From: Bog-756 sp052326605
Lineage (GTDB): Bacteria > Actinomycetota > Acidimicrobiia > Acidimicrobiales > RAAP-2
DNA: 64,000 nucleotides
Reading direction: 5' to 3'
Assembly (NCBI GenBank): GCA_052326605.1
Contig: JBKQMB010000029.1
Span: forward strand, 35,001 to 99,000
Below the pieces are notes generated by a model. That model did not search any database, was not told the origin of the DNA, and saw only the letters and a program-made list of their open reading frames with translations. Below are positions 25,968-34,369 of this stretch, piece after piece (position 1 is the stretch's first letter; every line of letters starts with the position of its first letter). The position numbers were made by a program, and so were the translations under genes.

Positions 25968-27281
25968 TCACTGGGGTGCGGCGAAGTAGTAGGGCTGGTC
26001 GCAGCGGTACCCGTGGGTCGGCCCGCTCACCGGTGGGTCGTCCAGCCGTTTGAACTGGCCGTTCTCGATCTGGGCGATGATGTAGCAGTTGGTGGGGAGC
26101 TTCTTCGCCGGGTTGGCGGTGCCGGTCAGGTAGCCGCCCGAGAACGAGGTGATGGCCCGCAGTGCCTGGAGGACCGACCCGCGGCTCGGGTTGGCGCCCG
26201 CCGCCTGCAGGGCCCGGGAGAACAGCTCGGCCGACAGCCAGCCGTACAGCGTGTAGAGGTCCGCCTTGAACCCCGGAGATGTCTTCTGCACCCAGGTCAG
26301 GAAGGTGTTGACGGCAGGGAGGGAGCCGGCATCCTCGCCCAGGTAGAGAGCCGTGTTCTCCTCGAGGTAGGACCCGTCGATGGCGGCGGCTCCGCCCGCA
26401 TTGGGGACCAGCTCCTCGCTGTAGGTGGAGCCACCCAACACCAGCACCGGGTGGAAGTCCTGGTCGTTGAGGGCCTTCACCACCGACGCCGCGTAGTTCT
26501 GGGGCATCTGCTCGAGGAAGAGGATCTTTACGCCGTCGTTCTTCATGGCGATCACGTTCTGGTCGAAGTTGGTCTGGCTGATGTCGAACGTCGGGCCGTA
26601 GACCACCTTGTAACCGAGGTGGTTCATGGCCGCCAACTCGCCGGCCCACTTGGTCTCCGCCGATGGCTGGTCGGCGATGAGGGCGCCTGCGTGCAGGACG
26701 TCACTGGGGTACTTCTTCTGGAAGTAGCCGAGGGGCCCGAGCTGCCACCCTCCGGCAGCAGGGGACGGGCTGAAGCTGTTGGGCAGGGCGGCGGTGGCGG
26801 CGTCAAGGGTGACCGTGACGTTGGGCACCTGGGGATTGGCTGCCAGCACCACGCCGCCGAAGCTGTCCTGCAGCGAGAAACTCCCGACCATGGCGAAGTC
26901 CTTCTGGATGTCGGCCGCCGTCAGCTGCTTGTTGGGCGCCCCGGAATAGCCGTCGTCACCACTGTCGACGACCAGCTTCCGGCCGTTCACCCCGCCCTGC
27001 GAGTTGGCATAGGCGGCGTACGCCTCGGTCCCCACTGCGGCACCCTTGAAGAGGCCGGCCACCAACGTCGAGACGTTGCCCACCGAGACCGATGTCGGGG
27101 TGATGCCGGTGTAGTCCTTGAAGGCCGACGCAGGGATGGCCGAGGTCGGCGTGGACGAGGACGAGGATGAGGTCGTGGTGGCACTCGGCGTCTGGGTCGA
27201 CGAGCAGGCGGTCAGGGTCGCCGCCACCACCATCCCGGCCAGTGCCAGGGCGAGCAGCGGGCCGCGCCTGGTTGCCGCCAT
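25968..27281 (-). CDS. Lipoprotein ABC-type substrate-binding protein (branched-chain amino-acid/amide family)
   Basis: 437-residue lipoprotein: signal peptide and lipobox LTAC with Cys26, a Ser/Thr-rich linker (27-45), then a type I periplasmic-binding fold (SVSVGNVSTLVAGLFKGA, VVDSGDDGYSGAPN, VLVLGGSTYSEEL). Such proteins deliver amino acids, amides or aromatic/steroid-like acids to ABC importers; no permease genes are nearby. ATG 27281 fits the signal peptide; the open frame to 27413 is too long. It follows the thioesterase gene in the same direction, 128 bp away, and may belong to the oxidation cluster. Confidence 0.88.
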   Translation of the reverse strand: MAATRRGPLLALALAGMVVAATLTACSSTQTPSATTTSSSSSSTPTSAIPASAFKDYTGITPTSVSVGNVSTLVAGLFKGAAVGTEAYAAYANSQGGVNGRKLVVDSGDDGYSGAPNKQLTAADIQKDFAMVGSFSLQDSFGGVVLAANPQVPNVTVTLDAATAALPNSFSPSPAAGGWQLGPLGYFQKKYPSDVLHAGALIADQPSAETKWAGELAAMNHLGYKVVYGPTFDISQTNFDQNVIAMKNDGVKILFLEQMPQNYAASVVKALNDQDFHPVLVLGGSTYSEELVPNAGGAAAIDGSYLEENTALYLGEDAGSLPAVNTFLTWVQKTSPGFKADLYTLYGWLSAELFSRALQAAGANPSRGSVLQALRAITSFSGGYLTGTANPAKKLPTNCYIIAQIENGQFKRLDDPPVSGPTHGYRCDQPYYFAAPQ

Positions 27282-27409
27282 TCCGTCATGAGTGGAACGC
27301 AGGATGGTCTCTCCCCGTTGTCGGCCGGCGACTCCGGCAGTTCGAAGATCTGTCCCCCCGGCGAAGCTCGTCGATAGGACTCCAGAGAAAGTCGGTGCCG
27401 ACCAGGTGG

Positions 27410-28147
27410 TCATGTCGAGTCAGGCGGGGGCCCCGTTCCCCCGGAACCGCTCGCCTCGGCAGTGTCGTCCCTGCGGTGCATGGCGGCGATTCGCGACCGC
27501 TCCATGTTGACGAACTCGCCCCTGGCCTCGACCGTGACCACTCCCCCCTGGACGAGCCTCCCTTCACTATGAGTGCGGCGGCTGTCGAGGGCGGTCACCC
27601 ACGCCTCGAAGCGGGCCGGTTGGGCGATGAGGGTGGGCTTGAGATAGCGGATGGAGAGCTCTACGGTCGGCCCGGCGCCGTTGGCGATGACGTTGGCCGC
27701 AGTCAGCATGATGTCGAAGGCACCGGCCAGCACGGCACCGTGCACACAACCCGGTGCCCCCTCGTAGGGAGCGGTGAACACGGCCGACCCGATGGCCTTG
27801 GGCGGTTCGAACTCGATGGTGATGGGCAGGGCGACCGGGTTGCACGAGCCGATGACCATGTCGAACGGCATGGCCGCAGCCAACGTGTCCACCGCCTCGG
27901 GCCGGACCGAGTGGTCGGCGAATCTGCCGGTGGGCACGGGCCCGACCTCGGGGACGCACAGTTCGAGCTCATCGGCCAGGGCAGTGGCACGCTCGGCGGC
28001 GGCGGCCAGCACGTCGGGAGGAGCGGTGGCCGTGACCGTCAGGGCCGTCAACCGGCGGACCGCGGCCGCCAGCTCCTCGCGCCCCCCGCCACTCCAGGGC
28101 TTGGCCGGGAGCGCACCCGCTTCGACAGGTTCAGTCACCGTCGCCAC
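27410..28147 (-). CDS. PaaI-type hotdog thioesterase
   Basis: 245-residue protein with a C-terminal hotdog domain: SAVFTAPYEGAPGCVHGAVL (the PaaI HG motif) then GAGPTVELSIRYLKPTLIAQP. PaaI-like enzymes cleave acyl-CoA thioesters, here possibly a breakdown intermediate of the oxidation cluster. The N-terminal 90 residues are less conserved, with a helical predicted character. Its start overlaps the LLM stop by 17 bp, so the two are co-transcribed. Confidence 0.82.
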   Translation of the reverse strand: MATVTEPVEAGALPAKPWSGGGREELAAAVRRLTALTVTATAPPDVLAAAAERATALADELELCVPEVGPVPTGRFADHSVRPEAVDTLAAAMPFDMVIGSCNPVALPITIEFEPPKAIGSAVFTAPYEGAPGCVHGAVLAGAFDIMLTAANVIANGAGPTVELSIRYLKPTLIAQPARFEAWVTALDSRRTHSEGRLVQGGVVTVEARGEFVNMERSRIAAMHRRDDTAEASGSGGTGPPPDST

Positions 28148-28988
28148 CGAACCGCTCGACGAAGGATGCGAGTCCGTCGAGCACCGGGAGCATCTGTGCG
28201 GAAGCGCCCGACGGCACCCTCAGTACCACCTCCCCGATGCCCAGCTCCTGGTAGTGCGCAAGCTTCTGGTCGGTCGGCACCGTCCCGAACGGGACGACCC
28301 TGACGTCCTCGGGATTCCGGCCCTGGGCCTCGACGGCTCGACGGAGATCGGATAGGGCCACAGCAAGTCCCGACCCGCCGATGGGCATCCAGCCGTCCGC
28401 ATACTCGGCGACGGCAGCGAACACCGACGGATGGGCACCACCCCCGACCAGCGTGGTCACCCGCGGCCGCTGGATCGGCTTGGGCCAACTCCAGCAGGGG
28501 TCGAGCGAGACATGGGCACCGTGGAACGCGGCCTGCTCCTCGGCCCACAGTGCCTGCATGCACAGCACGTGCTCACGTGCGACCTCGCGACGCGTCCGGA
28601 ACTCCACCCCGTGATCTGCCGCCTCCGCCCGGTTCCACCCGAAGCCGATGCCGAGGACCACCCGTCCTCCACTGAGATGATCGAGTGTGGCGACCTGCTT
28701 GGCCAGCACGATCGGGTCGTGTTGGGCAACCAGCACCACCCCCGTGCCCAGTTTGATCCGCCCGGTGACCGAGGCCGCCGTGGCCAGGGCCACGAGGGGG
28801 TCGAGGCTCCGCCGGTAGTCGTCGGGGTGGACCCCTTCGACCAGCGTCGGCGGTGTGTCCGCACGCACGGGAAGATGGGTGTGTTCGGGCAGGTACAGCG
28901 AGTGGAAGCCACGGTCCTCGGCGGCCCGGGCCAGATCGGCAGGGCCCATGGCCAGGTCGGTGAGAAAGGCGGTGATCCCGAGGCGCAT
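28131..28988 (-). CDS. LLM-class F420-dependent oxidoreductase
   Basis: 285-residue luciferase-like (beta/alpha)8 protein of the F420-using type (TIGR03619-like by layout: MRLGITAFLTDLAMGPADLA, SLYLPEHTHLP, GRIKLGTGVVLVAQHDPIVL, GGRVVLGIGFGWNRAEAADH). Substrate unknown; relatives reduce or oxidise lipids and xenobiotics. It sits between enoyl-CoA hydratase (6 bp) and thioesterase (overlap), so it should share their pathway. Confidence 0.9.
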   Translation of the reverse strand: MRLGITAFLTDLAMGPADLARAAEDRGFHSLYLPEHTHLPVRADTPPTLVEGVHPDDYRRSLDPLVALATAASVTGRIKLGTGVVLVAQHDPIVLAKQVATLDHLSGGRVVLGIGFGWNRAEAADHGVEFRTRREVAREHVLCMQALWAEEQAAFHGAHVSLDPCWSWPKPIQRPRVTTLVGGGAHPSVFAAVAEYADGWMPIGGSGLAVALSDLRRAVEAQGRNPEDVRVVPFGTVPTDQKLAHYQELGIGEVVLRVPSGASAQMLPVLDGLASFVERFGGDGD

Positions 28989-28994
28989 GACCGC

Positions 28995-29759
28995 TCAGCG
29001 CTCGAGGCCGGCGGTCAACTGCGATCCCGGGTTGGTCCCCGGGTCGGCGAAGAGGGATGCGTACGCTGCCTCCTCCCGGGCTCGCGCCGCAGCGATGTCC
29101 GGCCTGCGGCCCGCCAGCATCAACCGTTTGATCTCCCTGGTGGCATAGGGAGGGAATGAGGCGATCCGGCGGGCCAGCTCCATCGTCTCCCCTAGCACGG
29201 TGCCCGGCGGGCAGGCCTGCAGGGCCAACCCCGATGTCACCGCCTCGGCGGCGTTGATCCACTCCGAGGCCAGCAGTGCGGCTGCCGCCCTTTGCCATCC
29301 CATGCGAGCCGGGAGGAGCCAGCTGCTGGCCGCCTCGGGGGGTACGCCCATCTCGGCGAAGGGGGCGCGCAAGCGGGCGTCCTGGTCCATCAGGACCAGG
29401 TCCACGTGGCCGAGTAGGGTGCACCCCAGGCCCATGCCGACCCCGTGGACGGCAGCGAGCAGTGGCTTGTCGAAGGCGATGACCACGTCGAGCAGGTCCC
29501 GAAACCCCGAGCCGGCGCCGGCACCGGCGGTACCAGTGGCGATGGCGGCCATCTCGCGCAGATCCTGGCCCGATGTGAAGGCCTGGCCCCTGCCGGTCAG
29601 GACGACAGCGTGGACAGTGGAGTCGGCCGATGCGCCGGCCAACGCCTCGGTCACCGCCCGGTACATGGCCAGGTCGAAGGCGTTGCGCACCTCAGGCCGG
29701 TTGAACGCGACGAGCCTGACCCCCGCACCGTCCTCGATCTCGACACGGGACCCGGTCAT
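28995..29759 (-). CDS. Enoyl-CoA hydratase/isomerase
   Basis: Crotonase-fold protein of 254 residues: FNRPEVRNAFDLAMYRAV, the oxyanion-hole segment FTSGQDLREMAAIATG and PLLAAVHGVGMGLGCTLLGHVD. The second oxyanion-hole Gly is present; a catalytic glutamate appears in PFAEMGVPPEA. It would hydrate an enoyl-CoA during side-chain or fatty-acid beta-oxidation. ATG 29759 is right; the long frame to 29930 is shadow. It follows the SDR gene by 43 bp. Confidence 0.92.
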   Translation of the reverse strand: MTGSRVEIEDGAGVRLVAFNRPEVRNAFDLAMYRAVTEALAGASADSTVHAVVLTGRGQAFTSGQDLREMAAIATGTAGAGAGSGFRDLLDVVIAFDKPLLAAVHGVGMGLGCTLLGHVDLVLMDQDARLRAPFAEMGVPPEAASSWLLPARMGWQRAAAALLASEWINAAEAVTSGLALQACPPGTVLGETMELARRIASFPPYATREIKRLMLAGRRPDIAAARAREEAAYASLFADPGTNPGSQLTAGLER

Positions 29760-29780
29760 CGAGAGGCGCTGCCCTGGGCC

Positions 29781-29829
29781 GGCGGACCACCTGTCCGCCG
29801 TCTCATGGGCGGACCACCTGTCCGCCGTC
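29781..29829. repeat. duplicated 22-bp hairpin at the SDR/enoyl-CoA hydratase junction
   Basis: Two copies of GGCGGACCACCTGTCCGCC plus GTC lie at 29781-29802 and 29808-29829, 27 bp apart. Each is an inverted repeat GGCGGAC-CACCT-GTCCGCC with a 7-bp stem. The second copy encodes the very C-terminus of the SDR protein (reverse strand); the first lies just downstream of its stop. It may be a recent tandem duplication or a paired stem-loop affecting downstream expression. Confidence 0.85.
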
Positions 29830-30561
29830 GACGTTGAAGACGTGGCCGGTGATCCACGAGGCTTCGTCCGACAGCAGGAACAGGCACATACCCACCAGGT
29901 CCGAGGTCTGGCCCTGCCTCTTGATGGCAAGTGAGGCCAGAATCGACTTCATGAAGGCGTCGGGCACTACGGTGCGGGACGCTTCGGTGTCGATCGGGCC
30001 GGGCGCGATGGCATTGGTGCGGATGTTCTGGCCGCCGAGCTCGTGGGCCAGCTGCTGGGTGATCGAGTTCACGCCGGCCTTGGCAAGGCCGTAGAAGCCG
30101 GCGTACATGTAGGCCGCGGTCGACGATTGGTTGACGATGGCCCCGCCTCCCCGCTCCTTCATCGCCGGATAGCAGGCCCGCACGCAGTTCAACGCGCCGA
30201 GCATGTTCACCGCCAGGAAGCGAGTGAGGTAGTCCCAGTTCACGGTGAGCAGCAGATCGAGGTGCATCCCACCGAAGATCGCAGCATTGTTGACCAGGTA
30301 GTCGATGCCTCCGAAGCGTTCTGTTGCCGCCTCGGCCATGGACACCGCCGACGCCGGTTCGGCGACGTCGACCCGAACGGACTCGGCGGCCCACCCGCTC
30401 GAACGGATGCCCTCCGCCACGGCCGCCGCCCTGTCCACGTCGATGTCGGCGACGACCACCGAGGCGCCGGCGGCGGCCAACGCCTCCGCGTAGGCCCGAC
30501 CGATGCCGCCGCCCGATCCGGTGACGATGGCCACCTTGCCGGTGAAGTCGAAGCGGATCAT
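29803..30561 (-). CDS. Short-chain dehydrogenase/reductase
   Basis: 252-residue Rossmann oxidoreductase with TGSGGGIGRAYAEAL (cofactor loop), NNAAIFGG (NNAG-like), and the catalytic YGLAKAGVNS (Tyr-x3-Lys). It resembles the SDR of the M. tuberculosis Rv0769 type in its genetic setting. ATG 30561 is preceded by AGGAG; an alternative ATG at 30612 would overlap the upstream stop by 4 bp and add 17 residues. NAD(P) preference is not decided: an aspartate (VADID) after the second strand suggests NAD(H). Confidence 0.9.
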   Translation of the reverse strand: MIRFDFTGKVAIVTGSGGGIGRAYAEALAAAGASVVVADIDVDRAAAVAEGIRSSGWAAESVRVDVAEPASAVSMAEAATERFGGIDYLVNNAAIFGGMHLDLLLTVNWDYLTRFLAVNMLGALNCVRACYPAMKERGGGAIVNQSSTAAYMYAGFYGLAKAGVNSITQQLAHELGGQNIRTNAIAPGPIDTEASRTVVPDAFMKSILASLAIKRQGQTSDLVGMCLFLLSDEASWITGHVFNVDGGQVVRP

Positions 30562-30608
30562 CGGGCTCCTACCGGACGTCGTCGCATCGCTTGTCGGGAG
30601 GTGATCGT

Positions 30609-31037
30609 TCATGACTGCTCCGTTCGATGGCGGCGGGCGATGACCTTTTCGGCAACTTCGTTCACGCCGGTCGAGAGCGGCCAACCGATGTAGTGGGCCA
30701 GGTGGACCACGGTCTCGCGCACCTGGTCCTCGGTCAGCTCCCCGCGATCCAACGCCGACTGGAACTGGATCTCGACCAGCTGGGACTGGCCCAGCGCCGC
30801 CAGCACCCCGATGGTCATCAGCCGTCGGTCGCGGATGTCGAGCTCGGCCCGCGTCCACACCTCACCGAAGAGGTGGTCGACGGTGAAGGCCACGTAGGGA
30901 CCGGCGACCTGGTCCGGATCGACGGAGAACCCGTACACCTCCTGCATCTTGGCGATGCCCCTGGCCCGGGACGACACTTCGGCGGGAACGCTCTCCGGCC
31001 CACTGTTCGCCGATCCAGCGGTTCCGGGTTCACTCAT
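30609..31037 (-). CDS. Carboxymuconolactone decarboxylase-family protein
   Basis: 142-residue AhpD-like helical protein (DHLFGEVWTRAELDIRDRRL, then GRETV-like LVETVVHLAHYIGWP: here QVRETVVHLAHYIGWPLSTG). The CxxC of AhpD is absent, so a peroxidase role is unlikely; gamma-carboxymuconolactone decarboxylase or another decarboxylase/hydrolase is possible. In the similar M. tuberculosis locus the equivalent gene is Rv0771. It lies 18 bp after the aldehyde dehydrogenase gene. Confidence 0.85.
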   Translation of the reverse strand: MSEPGTAGSANSGPESVPAEVSSRARGIAKMQEVYGFSVDPDQVAGPYVAFTVDHLFGEVWTRAELDIRDRRLMTIGVLAALGQSQLVEIQFQSALDRGELTEDQVRETVVHLAHYIGWPLSTGVNEVAEKVIARRHRTEQS

Positions 31038-31055
31038 GGCTGGCCACCCTTTCGC

Positions 31056-32534
31056 TCATGCCGGCTCGGCGATCGACTTGGTCTCGAGATACTCCTCGAA
31101 ACCGGCCACACCCGACTCGCGCCCGACGCCCGACTGTTTATAGCCGCCGAAGGGCATGTCGGGGCTGAACCACAGTCCGCCGTTGATCCCGACGGTGCCC
31201 GTCCGGATCCGGTTGGCCACGCCGACGGCGCGGTCGCGATCCGTCGACCATACCGACCCCGACAATCCGAAGGGGGAGTCGTTGGCCAGGGCCACCGCAT
31301 GGTCGTCGCCGTCATGGGGAATCACCACGAGGACGGGTCCGAAGATCTCCTCTCGGGCCACGCGTGCGCCGTTGTCGACACCGACGATGAGCGTCGGATC
31401 GACGAAGAAGCCGCGATCGAACCGGTCCGGGCGGCCTCCCCCGGTGACGATCGACCCGCCCTCCTCGCCGGCCAGACGGATGTACCCCTCCACCCGGTCG
31501 CGTTGCCTGGCGCTGATCAGCGGCCCGCAGATGGTGCCGGCGTCGGTGGGGTCACCCGCGGGCAGCTTGCCCAGGACCTTTGCCGTCGAGTCCACCGCCT
31601 CGTCGAACAGCCGTCGGGGCACGATCAATCGGGTGGTGATGGCACAACCCTGGCCGGCGTGCGTGCAGACGGTGAATGCGGCGGTGGCGCACGCCCCCCG
31701 CAGGTCGGCGTCGTCCAGGATCACGAATGCCGATTTACCTCCGAGCTCGAGGAAGACCTTCTTCAAGGTGTCGGCGGCGGAAGCCATCACCCGCCTGCCG
31801 GTGGCCGTGGAGCCGGTGAAGCTCACCTGGTCCACACGCGGGTCGCCGGCCAGCAGGGCCCCGATGGCGTGATCCGACGAAGGGACGATGTTGACCACGC
31901 CGGGGGGGATGTCGGTCTCCTCGGCGATCAACCGGCCGAGCACGGTGGCGCACCACGGTGTGTCCGGCGCCGGCTTGAGCACGACGGTGTTGCCGGCAGC
32001 GAGGGCCGGTCCCAACTTGGCCAGGTTGATCTGGTGTGGGACGTTCCACGGGGTGATGGCACCGACCACCCCGGTCGCCTCGCGCCGAACCCAGCGGTGG
32101 GAGGGGATGCCGAGCGGTGCGGCGTTCCCGAGGTCCGCCTCCCACTCGTAGCCCTCGGCCAGGTCGGCCACCCACCCCAACGACTCGACCGGCGAGTCCA
32201 GCTGTGCCGAGTAGGTGAGCGACAGGGGCGACCCGGTCTCCGCCACGGTCATGGCCCGCAGCTCGTCGGCGTGTGTCGCCAACGCCTGCTGCAGCTGGCG
32301 GAGGCCGGCCACCCGCCGTTCGACGTCGGTCGACCAGTCGGTGTGGTCGAAGGCCCGACGTGCGGTGGCGATGGCCTCTTCCAGGTCCTCGGTGCCGCCG
32401 TCGGCGACCACTCCGAGGACCTCCTCGGTGGCCGGGTTGACGGTCTCGAACGTCCGGCCCGAGCGCGCCGGTCGCAGTTCGCCGTCGATCAGCAGGCACT
32501 CCTCGCCCACCACGGCATCTCCCGTGGTGCTCAT
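31056..32534 (-). CDS. Aldehyde dehydrogenase
   Basis: 492-residue NAD(P)-dependent aldehyde dehydrogenase. FTGSTATGRRVMASAA (cofactor), FLELGGKSAFVILDDA (catalytic glutamate) and HAGQGCAITTRLIVP (Cys nucleophile) are present in order. The start overlaps the upstream dehydrogenase stop (ATGA). It may oxidise an aldehyde made by the P450s or from a side chain; the M. tuberculosis counterpart in the same setting is AldA (Rv0768). Confidence 0.94.
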   Translation of the reverse strand: MSTTGDAVVGEECLLIDGELRPARSGRTFETVNPATEEVLGVVADGGTEDLEEAIATARRAFDHTDWSTDVERRVAGLRQLQQALATHADELRAMTVAETGSPLSLTYSAQLDSPVESLGWVADLAEGYEWEADLGNAAPLGIPSHRWVRREATGVVGAITPWNVPHQINLAKLGPALAAGNTVVLKPAPDTPWCATVLGRLIAEETDIPPGVVNIVPSSDHAIGALLAGDPRVDQVSFTGSTATGRRVMASAADTLKKVFLELGGKSAFVILDDADLRGACATAAFTVCTHAGQGCAITTRLIVPRRLFDEAVDSTAKVLGKLPAGDPTDAGTICGPLISARQRDRVEGYIRLAGEEGGSIVTGGGRPDRFDRGFFVDPTLIVGVDNGARVAREEIFGPVLVVIPHDGDDHAVALANDSPFGLSGSVWSTDRDRAVGVANRIRTGTVGINGGLWFSPDMPFGGYKQSGVGRESGVAGFEEYLETKSIAEPA

Positions 32535-33442
32535 GGCCTCACCATGCCCGAGCCCGTTCCCACTCCGAAGATGTCGTCACAGTGCTCCTCGGTCATGACC
32601 GCCAGCGGCAGCTCCACCCCGAGGGTTCGCGCCAGCTCCAGGGCGGCGCGGAGATCCTTGTGGGCCAGCGATGCGGCCGACTGCATGGCCCCCACCAGGC
32701 CCCGGTCGTCCTGCTCGCCGAACGGGGCGACGGTCGAACGGAACATCAAGGTCGACGCGCCGCCGATGCGGGCATCACTGGCCTTGACCACCTGGGCCAG
32801 CTTCCCGAGGTCGATGCCGGCTGCCTCGGCCAACAGCTGGCCTTCGTAGGCGGCCAGCCACGACCCGTACTGCACGAGATTGCGGGCCAGCTTCGCGGCC
32901 AGCCCGGTGCCGAATGCACCCATGGCGACCGTCAACGAGCCGAAGGCATCGAAGACCGATCGGACCCGGTCGATCACTTCGGGATCGCCGCCCACCATGC
33001 AGACCAGTTCCCCGTCGGCGGCCGCACTCGGCCCTCCGCTGACGCCACAATCGACCACCGGTGCTCCCACGCGTGCCGCCTCGGCGCCGATGGCCTCGAC
33101 GCAGGCCGCCGAAATGGTGCTCACCACGATGAAGGTGGTGTCAGGACCCGCCGCAGCCAGCCCACCGCCGGGTCCGGACAGCACGGCGTGGACCTGGGCG
33201 TCGTCAACCACCGCCACCACCACGACGTCCGCTCGCCGGACCAGATCGGCCGGCGACCCGGCCACCTCGGCTCGGTCCCGGTACCGGTCGGTGGCTTCGG
33301 ACCGGACATCACAGACCACGAGTGGGAATCCCTCCCGCAACACGCTGGAGGCGACACCTTCGCCGATCGCCCCCAGCCCGATCACCCCGACCACGGGCGT
33401 TGCGGCTCCATCGGATGCACCGGTGGGCTGTTGCTTCGGCAC
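32531..33442 (-). CDS. 3-hydroxyisobutyrate dehydrogenase-like oxidoreductase
   Basis: 303-residue beta-hydroxyacid dehydrogenase: VIGLGAIGEGVASSVL (NAD-binding), then DCGVSGGPSAAADGELVCMV (substrate-binding), KLARNLVQYGSWLAAYE with the catalytic Lys region, and a C-terminal helical domain. I chose GTG 33442 because AGGGGGAG lies 5 bp upstream; the longer GTG at 33490 lacks a good site. It is the first gene of the leftward operon and faces the TetR-side operon across a 174 bp gap with the palindrome. Confidence 0.88.
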   Translation of the reverse strand: MPKQQPTGASDGAATPVVGVIGLGAIGEGVASSVLREGFPLVVCDVRSEATDRYRDRAEVAGSPADLVRRADVVVVAVVDDAQVHAVLSGPGGGLAAAGPDTTFIVVSTISAACVEAIGAEAARVGAPVVDCGVSGGPSAAADGELVCMVGGDPEVIDRVRSVFDAFGSLTVAMGAFGTGLAAKLARNLVQYGSWLAAYEGQLLAEAAGIDLGKLAQVVKASDARIGGASTLMFRSTVAPFGEQDDRGLVGAMQSAASLAHKDLRAALELARTLGVELPLAVMTEEHCDDIFGVGTGSGMVRP

Positions 33443-33584
33443 TCGGTCTCCCCCTGTCGGACGGTCCACGCCGTCGGCTGATGATGGCACCTGCGGAGGC
33501 GGGCCGCCGACCGCGGGTGCCCCTTCGGGCCCCGCTGATCGGTGCCAGGGCCCGGTCGGACTCCCGGACCGTCGAACCTCTCAC

Positions 33585-33615
33585 TTGGACAGCTGTCCAT
33601 ACTATAGTTTGGACA
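33585..33615. promoter_or_regulatory. operator-like palindrome in the divergent promoter region
   Basis: TGGACAGCTGTCCA (33586-33599) is a perfect 14-bp palindrome, followed by a third half-site TTTGGACA (33608-33615) ending 1 bp before the ATG at 33617. Between them ACTATAGT (33601-33608) is itself a palindrome and could give a -10 on either strand. The layout suits binding by a TetR-family dimer, presumably the regulator encoded at 34370, and shared control of both operons. No clean -35/-10 pair was found. Confidence 0.6.
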
Positions 33616-33616
33616 T

Positions 33617-34348
33617 ATGACTCACACCAACCCATCGGATGCCGCTGGTTCCGGGCCCGGAGACACCGGGCTCAACGACTACTCGGGCCCGTTTCGGCCC
33701 GACTTCCGTTACGAGGACCTGTCCCGGGAGGCGCTGGTCCGGCTGGTGCGAGAGTTCGCCCAGGCGGTGCACATCCTCGATCGTTCGATGTGCGCAGCCA
33801 TCGGCATGTCCCACGGCATGGAGGAGATGGAGCGGTTGGCCATCGAGGAATGGCGCGGGGCGAGCCCCGTCTACGGGCGGCGGTTGCGCCGAATCATGGG
33901 GGTAGAGGGGAACGACGTGGAGGCCATCTTCAAGGTGTTCCAACTGGACCCCGGTTTCCCCCACCACTACCTCGACGTCCGCTACGAAGTGGTCGACGAG
34001 CGTCACGGATACTTCGAGCTGGCCTACTGCGGCGCGCTCATGGACGCCGAGCCGTGGGGCGACAAGATGGTGACCGGCATGTGCCACCACATCGAGGACG
34101 GAACCTTCGACGTGACCGTCCAGGCCATCAACCCCAAGGCACACGTCCGGCACGTGCACCGGCCACCGCGGGTCCCTGCGGATCGCTCGCCGCACTGCCG
34201 TTGGGAGGTCGTCATCGACGAGGACAACGAGACGCTTCCCGAGGCGGAGATCACCACCATCACGAAGATGACCACTGCTGCCACCTTCGAGTTCCCGCCC
34301 ATGCGCGACGGGACTCCCCACATACCGGTGCGGTCCGATGGCGACTGA
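33617..34348 (+). CDS. DUF6125-like protein
   Basis: A 243-residue soluble protein I recognise only as a conserved actinobacterial family of the DUF6125 type. It has SREALVRLVREFAQAVHILD, many His/Cys/Asp residues (FPHHYLDVRYEV, ELAYCGALMDAEPWGDKM, MCHHIEDGTFDVTV, AHVRHVHRPPR, SPHCRWEV) and no membrane segment. The Cys/His clusters could bind a metal. The possible partial fit to L-2-amino-thiazoline-carboxylic-acid-type folds is not supported. As first gene of the rightward operon it may be an enzyme of the pathway. Confidence 0.6.
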   Translation: MTHTNPSDAAGSGPGDTGLNDYSGPFRPDFRYEDLSREALVRLVREFAQAVHILDRSMCAAIGMSHGMEEMERLAIEEWRGASPVYGRRLRRIMGVEGNDVEAIFKVFQLDPGFPHHYLDVRYEVVDERHGYFELAYCGALMDAEPWGDKMVTGMCHHIEDGTFDVTVQAINPKAHVRHVHRPPRVPADRSPHCRWEVVIDEDNETLPEAEITTITKMTTAATFEFPPMRDGTPHIPVRSDGD

Positions 34349-34369
34349 ACCGGGCGTGGCGGCGCTCCC

